This document shows, piece after piece, positions 37,529 through 45,590 of a DNA stretch of 64,000 bases. The notes beneath the pieces are model-generated. The model did no database searches and was not told where the DNA came from. It saw only the letters and a program-made list of their open reading frames with translations. How positions within the stretch are numbered: position 1 is the first letter of the stretch; each line of letters starts with the position of its first letter. The DNA comes from Microbacteriaceae bacterium (GTDB lineage Bacteria > Actinomycetota > Actinomycetes > Actinomycetales > Microbacteriaceae), in the NCBI GenBank assembly GCA_003852775.1, contig RDDZ01000071.1, positions 1 to 64,000 on the forward strand, written 5' to 3'. The translations under genes and the position numbers were made by a program.

Positions 37529-38125
37529 GGTCGTCGTGCGCGCCGCGATGTCCTGGTGCGCGAGCCGCCGCAGCGCGGCGAGCACGGGCTCGTGCGCGGC
37601 GGTGCCGAGCACGGCGTAGGAGATCGCCGCATCCGGTTCTCGGGGGACCCGCGCGAGGTCGTGCTCGGCGATCGCGTGGACGTGCGGGCCGTAGACCGCG
37701 AGCCGTTCGTCGTCGAGCGGCACCCCGACGGCCTCCGCGGCCGCGAGCGCCTGCTCGAGCTGCCGGGTGGCGACGTGCTTCGGCTCGTAGGCCCAGCCGA
37801 GCCGTTCGATGACGGCCCGGGCGCGCGGGTAGTCGTCGCTCTCGGGCACCGCGGGCGGCAGGTGGCCGAGGGCGCGACCGTAGGCGGTGTAGAGGTCGGG
37901 GCCGGGGGAGTCGACGACCTCGAGCACGCCGCGCGTCTGCTGCACGCTGAGCCCGACGGTCTCGGTGAGGGCCCGGATGACGCCCACGCGACGCACGTGC
38001 GTCTCGTCGTACGCGGACCGCGTCTGGGAGAGGCTCTCGCCCGGGTGCAGCAGCCCCTCGCGCAGGTAGAACTTGAGCGTCGGCACGCTCGCGCCGGTGC
38101 GGGCGGACAGCTCGGAGATCAGCAC
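37523..38125 (-). CDS. MerR family transcriptional regulator
   Basis: The 200-residue protein begins with a MerR winged helix (LISELSARTGASVPTLKFYL, REGLLHPGE) and a coiled dimerisation helix, then a ligand-binding part without Cys clusters, arguing against a metal sensor. GTG 38125 is the start. It is divergent from a small membrane protein gene, whose promoter overlaps a 16-bp palindrome (38156-38171), so the regulator probably controls both. Confidence 0.88.
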   Translation of the reverse strand: MLISELSARTGASVPTLKFYLREGLLHPGESLSQTRSAYDETHVRRVGVIRALTETVGLSVQQTRGVLEVVDSPGPDLYTAYGRALGHLPPAVPESDDYPRARAVIERLGWAYEPKHVATRQLEQALAAAEAVGVPLDDERLAVYGPHVHAIAEHDLARVPREPDAAISYAVLGTAAHEPVLAALRRLAHQDIAARTTTG

Positions 38126-38136
38126 GCGATCACCCC

Positions 38137-38171
38137 TTGTGTTGGATAGTGGTGATATCTAATATTGGATA
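38137..38171 (+). promoter_or_regulatory. Promoter and MerR-type operator between the divergent genes
   Basis: TTGTGT (38137-38142) and TAATAT (38160-38165) are separated by 17 bases. The near-perfect palindrome TATCTAATATTGGATA (38156-38171) covers the -10 region, and ATG 38174 follows eight bases after the -10, implying a leaderless transcript. TTGGATA is also repeated directly at 38142 and 38165. Confidence 0.55.
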
Positions 38172-38173
38172 CC

Positions 38174-38599
38174 ATGACAATCCAACCATGGACCACGGTC
38201 CTCCTGGGCGCGCTCCTGCTGAGCCTCATCACGGTCGAGACGGGCGGATGGTTCCTCACGCGCGTGCACCGCGGCGCGGTCCCCGCCAACGCCTTGCAAA
38301 CGAGCTTCTTCCGCGCCGGCCACGCGCACGCGGCGGTGCTGCTCGTGCTGAGCATCGCCGTCATCCCGCTCCTCGACACCGTCGAGCTGCCGCTCGCCGT
38401 CGACCTCGTGGGCCGCTTCGGCATCCCCGTCGCCGCGCTGCTCATGCCCGCGGGGTTCTTCCTCTCGGTGCTCGGGAAGGACCCCCAGCGCCCCGGGCGC
38501 GCCATGGCGCTGCTGTGGATCGGCGCGGCGTCGCTCACCCTCGGACTCGCCGCGGCAGGGGTCGGCCTCATCGGGGGAGGCGTCGCGCAGCTCCCGTAG
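38174..38599 (+). CDS. Small integral membrane protein under MerR control
   Basis: A 141-residue protein with four hydrophobic segments (WTTVLLGALLLSLITVETGG; AAVLLVLSIAVIPLLDTV; FGIPVAALLMPAGFFLSVLG; LLWIGAASLTLGLAAAGVGL). FFRAGHAHAAVLLVLS includes a His pair at the start of the second helix. Family not firmly recognised. TTG 38165 would be upstream in frame but lies in the -10/operator region, so ATG 38174 is preferred. Confidence 0.75.
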   Translation: MTIQPWTTVLLGALLLSLITVETGGWFLTRVHRGAVPANALQTSFFRAGHAHAAVLLVLSIAVIPLLDTVELPLAVDLVGRFGIPVAALLMPAGFFLSVLGKDPQRPGRAMALLWIGAASLTLGLAAAGVGLIGGGVAQLP

Positions 38600-38648
38600 G
38601 ACTTTCGGCAGGTCGGAGGCGGCGGGCGGCGCACGTAGGATGTAAGGC

Positions 38649-40118
38649 GTGTCTGAACCCGTCGACGTCGTCCTCATCGGCGGCGGGGTGATGAGCGCCA
38701 CGCTCGGCTCGCTGATCCAGCAGCTCGAGCCCGAGTGGTCGATCACCATCCTCGAAGCCCTGCCGGAGGTCGCGCAGGAGAGCTCCAACCCGTGGAACAA
38801 CGCGGGCACGGGGCACTCGGCGCTGTGCGAGCTCAACTACACGCCCGAGAAGAACGGGCAGATCGAGATCACGCAGGCGGTCAAGGTCAACGAGCAGTTC
38901 CAGGTCTCGCGCCAGTACTGGTCGTACCTGGTCTCGAAGGGGATGCTCCCCGAGCCGACCCGGTTCATCAACCCGGTGCCGCACCTGAGCTTCGTGTGGG
39001 GCGAGAAGAACGTCGAGTACCTGCGCAAGCGCTACGAGGCGCTCAAGGACCACCCGCTCTTCCCCGGCCTCGAGTACACCGAGGACGCCCGCGTCATCCG
39101 CGAGTGGGCCCCGCTGCTCATCCCGGGCCGCAAGAAGAGCGAGCCGATCGCGGCCACGCGCATCGTGGGCGGCTCCGACGTCGACTTCGGCGCGCTCACC
39201 GAGAACCTCATCGACGGCCTCGTCGCGAACGGCGCGGAGCTGCGCACGAGCCGCCGCGTCACGGGCCTCAAGCGTCTGAAAGACGGCACCTGGCGTGTGA
39301 GCGGCCGCTACGAGGTCGGCGGCACCCCGTTCGAGCTCACCGCGCGCTTCGTCTTCGTCGGCGCCGGCGGCGCCGCGCTGCACCTCCTGCAGAAGTCGGG
39401 CATCAAGGAGATCCGCGGCTACGGCGGCTTCCCCATCAGCGGCGAGTTCCTGCGCACCGACAACCCCGAGATCGTCGCCAAGCACCAGGGCAAGGTCTAC
39501 GGCAAGGCGTCGGTCGGCGCCCCGCCGATGTCCGTCCCGCACCTCGACACGCGCGTCGTCGACGGCCAGGCGAGCCTCCTGTTCGGCCCGTACGCCGGAT
39601 GGACGCCCAAGTTCCTCAAGAACGGCTCGTGGTTCGACCTGTTCGCCTCCATCCGCTGGCACAACCTCGGCACGATGATCGGTGCCGGTCTCAAGAACCT
39701 GGACCTCGTCTGGTACCTCGTGACCGAGCTGCTGGCCACGCGCAAGAAGCGCCACGCCGCGCTGCAGCAGTTCGCGCCCAAGGCCGAGATGAAGGACTGG
39801 TACCTCATCACCGCCGGCCAGCGCGTGCAGATCATGAAGAAGGGGCCCGACGGCAAGGCGGTCATCCAGTTCGGCACGGAGGTCGTCTCCGGCGCCAACG
39901 GCACGATCGCGGGCCTGCTGGGCGCCTCGCCGGGCGCCTCGACGGCCGTGCCGATCATGCTCGACGTGCTGAAGAAGTGCTTCCCCGACCGCATCACGGG
40001 CTGGGAGCCGCGTCTGACGGAGATGATCCCCTCCTACGGCACGCTGCTCTCGGACTCGCCCAAGAAGGCGGCGAAGGAGCTCAAGGACACCGCCAAGGTC
40101 CTCGGCCTGGCCGTCTGA
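38649..40118 (+). CDS. mqo: Malate:quinone oxidoreductase
   Basis: The 489-residue FAD-dependent membrane-associated enzyme oxidises malate to oxaloacetate and reduces menaquinone. It has the FAD-binding GGGVMSATLGSLIQQLEP, SSNPWNNAGTGHSALCELNY typical of Mqo, and VFVGAGGAALHLLQKSGI. The length matches the family. GTG 38649 follows TAGGAT by ten bases. It replaces or supplements NAD-dependent malate dehydrogenase in the TCA cycle. Confidence 0.96.
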   Translation: MSEPVDVVLIGGGVMSATLGSLIQQLEPEWSITILEALPEVAQESSNPWNNAGTGHSALCELNYTPEKNGQIEITQAVKVNEQFQVSRQYWSYLVSKGMLPEPTRFINPVPHLSFVWGEKNVEYLRKRYEALKDHPLFPGLEYTEDARVIREWAPLLIPGRKKSEPIAATRIVGGSDVDFGALTENLIDGLVANGAELRTSRRVTGLKRLKDGTWRVSGRYEVGGTPFELTARFVFVGAGGAALHLLQKSGIKEIRGYGGFPISGEFLRTDNPEIVAKHQGKVYGKASVGAPPMSVPHLDTRVVDGQASLLFGPYAGWTPKFLKNGSWFDLFASIRWHNLGTMIGAGLKNLDLVWYLVTELLATRKKRHAALQQFAPKAEMKDWYLITAGQRVQIMKKGPDGKAVIQFGTEVVSGANGTIAGLLGASPGASTAVPIMLDVLKKCFPDRITGWEPRLTEMIPSYGTLLSDSPKKAAKELKDTAKVLGLAV

Positions 40119-40158
40119 GCCGTCCTGCGGAGTGCCGCGCGTCGCCCCGACGCGACGG

Positions 40159-40272
40159 TTGACAGGGTGCGCGAGGGCACGTAACCTCGCTCCTCGTGAA
40201 GCTGTAGCTCCGACCATCCCCGCGCCCGCGGCATCCGCCCGGCGGGGTTCGCCTCCCCTCGCAGCGCGAGGG
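40159..40272 (+). promoter_or_regulatory. Promoter and leader of the ABC-F gene with leaderless mini-ORF and hairpin
   Basis: TTGACA (40159-40164), a 17-base spacer and TAACCT (40182-40187) form a near-consensus promoter. GTG AAG CTG TAG (40196-40207) begins eight bases after the -10, at the expected transcription start, so it would be a leaderless upstream ORF encoding M-K-L. Downstream is the perfect hairpin CCCTCGC-AGC-GCGAGGG (40256-40272), before the ABC-F start at 40295. This resembles ribosome-mediated attenuation leaders of antibiotic-resistance genes. Confidence 0.6.
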
Positions 40273-40294
40273 TCGAGCGATCGGACGAGCTTCT

Positions 40295-41920
<1,626 letters not shown>

Positions 41921-41941
41921 GGCAGGGGAGGCGGCATCCGC

Positions 41942-41970
41942 TTGACGGGCGTTCGAATGCATGTTCGAAT
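41942..41970 (+). promoter_or_regulatory. Promoter with LexA (SOS) box
   Basis: CGAAT-GCAT-GTTCG (41954-41967) matches the actinobacterial LexA consensus CGAAC-N4-GTTCG with one mismatch. It lies between TTGACG (41942-41947) and a possible -10 TCGAAT (41965-41970), directly before the GTG start of the radical SAM gene. Repression by LexA and induction by DNA damage are inferred. Confidence 0.65.
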
Positions 41971-41976
41971 GTTCCG

Positions 41977-43050
41977 GTGAGGTGGAGCGGGCAGGAGCTG
42001 GGCGTCGAGCGCGACGACGCCCTGCCCGGCCTCGCGCGGCTCAGCAACCTCGTGCGCTCGGTGCAGACCCCCGAGTTCGCCGGGCTCACCTTCCACGAGG
42101 TGCTCGCCAAGTCGGCCCTCAACCACGTGCCGGGCGCCGCGAAGTCCCTCCCGTTCGGCTGGACCATCAACCCCTACCGGGGCTGCAGCCACCAGTGCGT
42201 GTTCTGCTTCGCCCGGCGGACGCACACCTACCTCGACCTCGACGCCGGCCGCGACTTCGACACCCAGATCGTCGTCAAGGTGAACGTCGTCGAGGTGCTC
42301 GAGAAGGAGCTCGCGCGGCCGAGCTGGCAGCGGCCCAACGTCGCGCTCGGCACCAACACCGACCCGTATCAGCGGGCGGAGGGGCGCTACCGCCTCATGC
42401 CCGGGATCATCGCCGCCCTCGCCGCCGCAGACACGCCCTTCAGCATTCTCACCAAGGGCACGCTGCTGCGTCGCGACATCCCGCTCCTGCAGGCGGCGGC
42501 CGAGCGCGTGCCGGTCGAGACGGCGATGTCGATCGCCATCTACGACGACGAGCTGCAGCACTCGATCGAGACGGGCGCCCCCACCACAGCCGCCCGTCTC
42601 GCGACGGTGAAGGCGGTGCGCGAGGCCGGGCTGCCGTGCGCCGTGTTCCTCATGCCCGTGCTGCCCTACCTCACCGACTCGCGCGAGCACCTCGACCGCG
42701 CGCTCGAGCGGATCGCGGAGGCCGGGGCCACGAGCGTCGCCTACAGCGCCCTGCACCTGCGCCCCGGCGCGAAGGAGTGGTTCGCCGCGTGGCTCGCGCG
42801 CACGCATCCCGAGCTCGTGCCCCGCTACCGTGCGCTGTACGGCGCGGGGGCCTACGCGCCCAAGGAGTACCGCCGGCAGCTCGCGGCCCGCATCCGCCCC
42901 CTCATCCGCCGCCACGGGCTCGACCGGCCGCGCCTCGACCCGTCCACCGGCATCCCCGCGACACGCCCGCGCGGCAGCGCGGGGATGGGAGCGCTTGCAT
43001 CCGAGCTGAGCCCGGCGGCCGCGGCCGCGCTGCAGCCCACGCTCTTCTGA
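41977..43050 (+). CDS. Rv2578c-type radical SAM protein
   Basis: The 357-residue protein has the 4Fe-4S cluster motif CSHQCVFCFARR (CxxxCxxC), the AdoMet region NVALGTNTDPYQRAEGRY, and the barrel of the SplB-like radical SAM group. Spore photoproduct lyase relatives repair DNA photoproducts; the actinobacterial Rv2578c group has no proven substrate. The family N-terminus MRWSGQEL begins at GTG 41977, seven bases after the promoter, implying a leaderless mRNA. The SOS-like box upstream supports a role linked to DNA damage. Confidence 0.88.
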   Translation: MRWSGQELGVERDDALPGLARLSNLVRSVQTPEFAGLTFHEVLAKSALNHVPGAAKSLPFGWTINPYRGCSHQCVFCFARRTHTYLDLDAGRDFDTQIVVKVNVVEVLEKELARPSWQRPNVALGTNTDPYQRAEGRYRLMPGIIAALAAADTPFSILTKGTLLRRDIPLLQAAAERVPVETAMSIAIYDDELQHSIETGAPTTAARLATVKAVREAGLPCAVFLMPVLPYLTDSREHLDRALERIAEAGATSVAYSALHLRPGAKEWFAAWLARTHPELVPRYRALYGAGAYAPKEYRRQLAARIRPLIRRHGLDRPRLDPSTGIPATRPRGSAGMGALASELSPAAAAALQPTLF

Positions 43051-43120
43051 CGGAATCGGGACACATTTCGGGACGGATCCCCCCGTTCCCCGGGACACCG
43101 ACGGAGGTAGGCTCGACGCC

Positions 43121-43804
43121 ATGAACCCGACGCTCAGTGCTGCCCCCGCGCGCGGAGAGGCCGGGGGTGCCGTGGTGCGGCTCGCGATCCTCGACGACCA
43201 CGAGGTGCTGCTCGACACCCTGAGTACGTGGATCGAACGCCACGCACCCGATTTCGACGTCGTCCTCGGCGCCGCCAACTGGCTTGAGCTCGTGCAGAGC
43301 CCGGCTTTCCCGACCGATCTCGTCTTCATCGACTTCCAGCTCAAAGAGCCCATCTCGATCGAGGCGCGCGTGCGCACGTGCCGCGCCGCGGGCGCCAAGG
43401 TCATCGTGCTCTCGAGCCTCGACACCCGCGAGGCGCGCGACCGCGCCTTCGCCGCCGGGGCGAGCGAGTTCCTCTCGAAGTCGCTCCCGATGGCGAACGT
43501 CATGGCGGCCGCGCGCCGCGTCATGGGCATGGAGCCGCCGGAGGACCAGGAGGTCGAGCGCGCCACCGCATCCGCCCCCCTCCAGCACCTCAAGCCCAAG
43601 CTCAGCCCCGGCGAGGAGGAGGCGTTCAAGCTCTACGTCTCCGGCCACAGCACCGCCGCCGTCGCCGAGCGCATGAACGTGCAGTACGAGACCGCCAAGA
43701 CCTACCTGCGTCGCGTCCGCGAGAAGTACGCGAAGGCGGGTCGGCCGGCCAGCAAGAAGGCAGAGCTGATCCGCCGTGCGGCGGAGGACGGATACCTCGA
43801 GTAG
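43121..43804 (+). CDS. LuxR-type response regulator
   Basis: The 227-residue protein has a receiver domain (LAILDDHEVLLDTL, phospho-acceptor in TDLVFIDFQLK, conserved Lys in ASEFLSKSLP) and a C-terminal LuxR/NarL helix-turn-helix (LSPGEEEAFKLYVSGHSTAA, VAERMNVQYETAKTYLRRVR). No histidine kinase is adjacent, so it is an orphan. TAGGCT lies seven bases before ATG 43121, suggesting a leaderless mRNA. The stop overlaps the tdk start by one base. Confidence 0.9.
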   Translation: MNPTLSAAPARGEAGGAVVRLAILDDHEVLLDTLSTWIERHAPDFDVVLGAANWLELVQSPAFPTDLVFIDFQLKEPISIEARVRTCRAAGAKVIVLSSLDTREARDRAFAAGASEFLSKSLPMANVMAAARRVMGMEPPEDQEVERATASAPLQHLKPKLSPGEEEAFKLYVSGHSTAAVAERMNVQYETAKTYLRRVREKYAKAGRPASKKAELIRRAAEDGYLE

Positions 43805-44469
43805 TGGCGAAGCTGTACTTCCGTTACGGGGCGATGAACTCCGGCAAGAGCACGGCGCTCCTGCAGGCGGCCTACAACTACGAGGAACGCGGCCACGAGG
43901 TGCTGCTCGCGAAGCCCGCCATCGACTCCAAGGGCGACGACGCGATCGTCTCCCGCCTCGGCGTCGTGCGGCCCGTCGACTTCACGATCGCGCCCGCCGA
44001 GGACCTGCTCGACCGCTTCCAGCGCGAGCGCGCCCGCGCCTTCGAGTCGCGCGGCCGCGACATCAGCTGCCTCCTGTTCGACGAGGCGCAGTTCCTCAGC
44101 GAGCAGCAGGTCGACGACCTGCTGCGCATCGCGATCGAGCAGAACATCCCCGTGCTCGCGTACGGCATCCGCACCGACTTCCAGACGGTCGCCTTCCCCG
44201 GAAGCCGCCGCCTGCTCGAGATCGCGCACTCGCTCGAGGAGCTCAAGACGATCTGCCGGTGCGGCCGCAAGGCCGTGTTCAACGGCCGCAAGGTCGGCGA
44301 CCGCTTCGTGTTCGACGGCGACCAGGTCGCGATCGACGGGGTCGCCGTCACCTACGAGTCGCTGTGCGGCGCCTGCTACCTCGAGGAGTCGGGCGGCGTG
44401 CTCAACCGCGGGTGGCGTCCGAAGCTCGAGTTCAGCTACGGGGCGGAGCCGGATCCCGACTTCACCTGA
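43804..44469 (+). CDS. tdk: Thymidine kinase (type II)
   Basis: The 221-residue enzyme phosphorylates thymidine with ATP in nucleoside salvage. It has Walker A YGAMNSGKST (8-17), the Walker B-like LLFDEAQFL with catalytic Glu, and the zinc-binding pairs CRCG and CGAC near the lasso loop. GTG 43804 overlaps the response-regulator stop codon, so the two genes are co-transcribed. A strong terminator follows five bases after the stop. Confidence 0.95.
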   Translation: MAKLYFRYGAMNSGKSTALLQAAYNYEERGHEVLLAKPAIDSKGDDAIVSRLGVVRPVDFTIAPAEDLLDRFQRERARAFESRGRDISCLLFDEAQFLSEQQVDDLLRIAIEQNIPVLAYGIRTDFQTVAFPGSRRLLEIAHSLEELKTICRCGRKAVFNGRKVGDRFVFDGDQVAIDGVAVTYESLCGACYLEESGGVLNRGWRPKLEFSYGAEPDPDFT

Positions 44470-44474
44470 CGTGC

Positions 44475-44502
44475 GAAAGGGCCGCCCGAAGGCGGCCCTT
44501 TC
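44475..44502. terminator. Bidirectional-type terminator between tdk and tRNA-Pro
   Basis: GAAAGGGCCGCC (44475-44486), loop CGAA, and GGCGGCCCTTTC (44491-44502) make a perfect 12-bp stem ending in TTTCGTGTT on the plus strand and TTTCGCAC on the minus strand. It can end both tdk and the minus-strand tRNA-Pro transcript. Confidence 0.85.
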
Positions 44503-44509
44503 GTGTTGG

Positions 44510-44583
44510 TCGGGGTAACAGGATTTGAACCTGCGGCCTCGTCGTCCCGAACGACGCGCGCTACCAAGCTGCGCCATACCCCG
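44510..44583 (-). tRNA. tRNA-Pro (CGG anticodon)
   Basis: A 74-base cloverleaf on the minus strand with acceptor CGGGGTA / TACCCCG, D arm GCGCAGCTTGGTAGCGC, anticodon arm with loop TTCGGGA (anticodon CGG) and T arm GCAGGTTCAAATCCTG. CCA is not encoded. No flanking repeats or integration signs were seen here. Confidence 0.96.
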
Positions 44584-44630
44584 GTGCTGCATGCGGCAAC
44601 CTGTCAAGGATAGCCGATTTCGCGCGGAGG

Positions 44631-45590
44631 TCAGTCCACCTTCACGGGGGTGAGGGTGATCACGACGGCCTCCGGCGGGCACGCGAACCGCACGGGCGCG
44701 TAGATCGACGTGCCGAGCCCCGCCGACACCTCGAGGAACGAGCTGCGCGCGCCCGCCCGCCAGACCGAGAGACCCTGCGCCTGCTCCGGCGGGATGTCGC
44801 AGTTGGTGACGAGGGCGGGACGGCCCGGGATGCGCACCTGGCCGCCGTGGGTGTGCCCCGCGAAGACGAGGTCGGCGCCGTGGCTCGCGAAGGCGTCGAG
44901 CACGCGACGGTAGGGAGCGTGGGTCGCCGCGAGGGTGAGCACCTGCCGCGCCTGGGGGGTCGACCACTCGACCTCCTCGCGCATCCGCTCGACCATGCCG
45001 GGGAGCTCGCCGAGGCGATCCCAGCCGATGTGCGCGTCGCCCGTGCCGATGAGCTCGATGCGGGTCCCCTTGAGCTCGACGGCCCGCACCGCGTTGTTGA
45101 GGTCGAACCAGCCGAGCTCCTCGGTGAGGAACGCGTCGAGCGCGGCGGTGTCGAGCTCCGGGGCGCGCTTGCCCTTACGGGACGAGCTCTCGAAGAAGTA
45201 GCCGAACGGGTTCTTCAGAACCGGTCCGAAGTAGTCGTTCGAGCCGTGCACGAACAGGCCCGCGGCCCCCTCGAACACCTCGAGCGCGCGCCGCACGCCC
45301 GAGATCCCGTCCTCGTGGCCCAGCATGTCGCCCGTGTCGATCACGAGGTCGGGCTCGTAGACGGCGAGCGAGCGCACGAACTCCTGCTTCGCGCGCTGCC
45401 AGGGCGCCATGTGCAGGTCGCTCAGGTGGAGGATCGTGATCGGCCGGGCGTCCGGCTCGAGCACGGGCAGCGTCTCGTGGCGCACCGTGAAGCGGTTGCG
45501 TTCGACGGCCGCGCCCCACGCGAACGCCGCGAGACCCGCGGCGGCCGTCGCGCCGAGCGCGCCGGCGACCGCGCGTCCCGCCGACGTCAT
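44631..45590 (-). CDS. Metallophosphoesterase, membrane-anchored
   Basis: The 319-residue protein has an N-terminal hydrophobic anchor (about 5-27) and a calcineurin-like phosphoesterase domain with ITILHLSDLHMAPWQ, DTGDMLGHEDG, GSNDYFGP and VFAGHTHGGQVRIPG, giving all metal ligands. Related enzymes (YkuE type) dephosphorylate lipids such as UDP-diacylglucosamine precursors. It overlaps the end of the penicillin-binding protein gene by four bases, so the two are translationally coupled and probably both serve the cell envelope. Confidence 0.9.
   Translation of the reverse strand: MTSAGRAVAGALGATAAAGLAAFAWGAAVERNRFTVRHETLPVLEPDARPITILHLSDLHMAPWQRAKQEFVRSLAVYEPDLVIDTGDMLGHEDGISGVRRALEVFEGAAGLFVHGSNDYFGPVLKNPFGYFFESSSRKGKRAPELDTAALDAFLTEELGWFDLNNAVRAVELKGTRIELIGTGDAHIGWDRLGELPGMVERMREEVEWSTPQARQVLTLAATHAPYRRVLDAFASHGADLVFAGHTHGGQVRIPGRPALVTNCDIPPEQAQGLSVWRAGARSSFLEVSAGLGTSIYAPVRFACPPEAVVITLTPVKVD

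Noticed and set aside
44510..44583. tRNA-Pro as another integration site
   Set aside because: No repeat of its 3' end and no mobile genes were found nearby.
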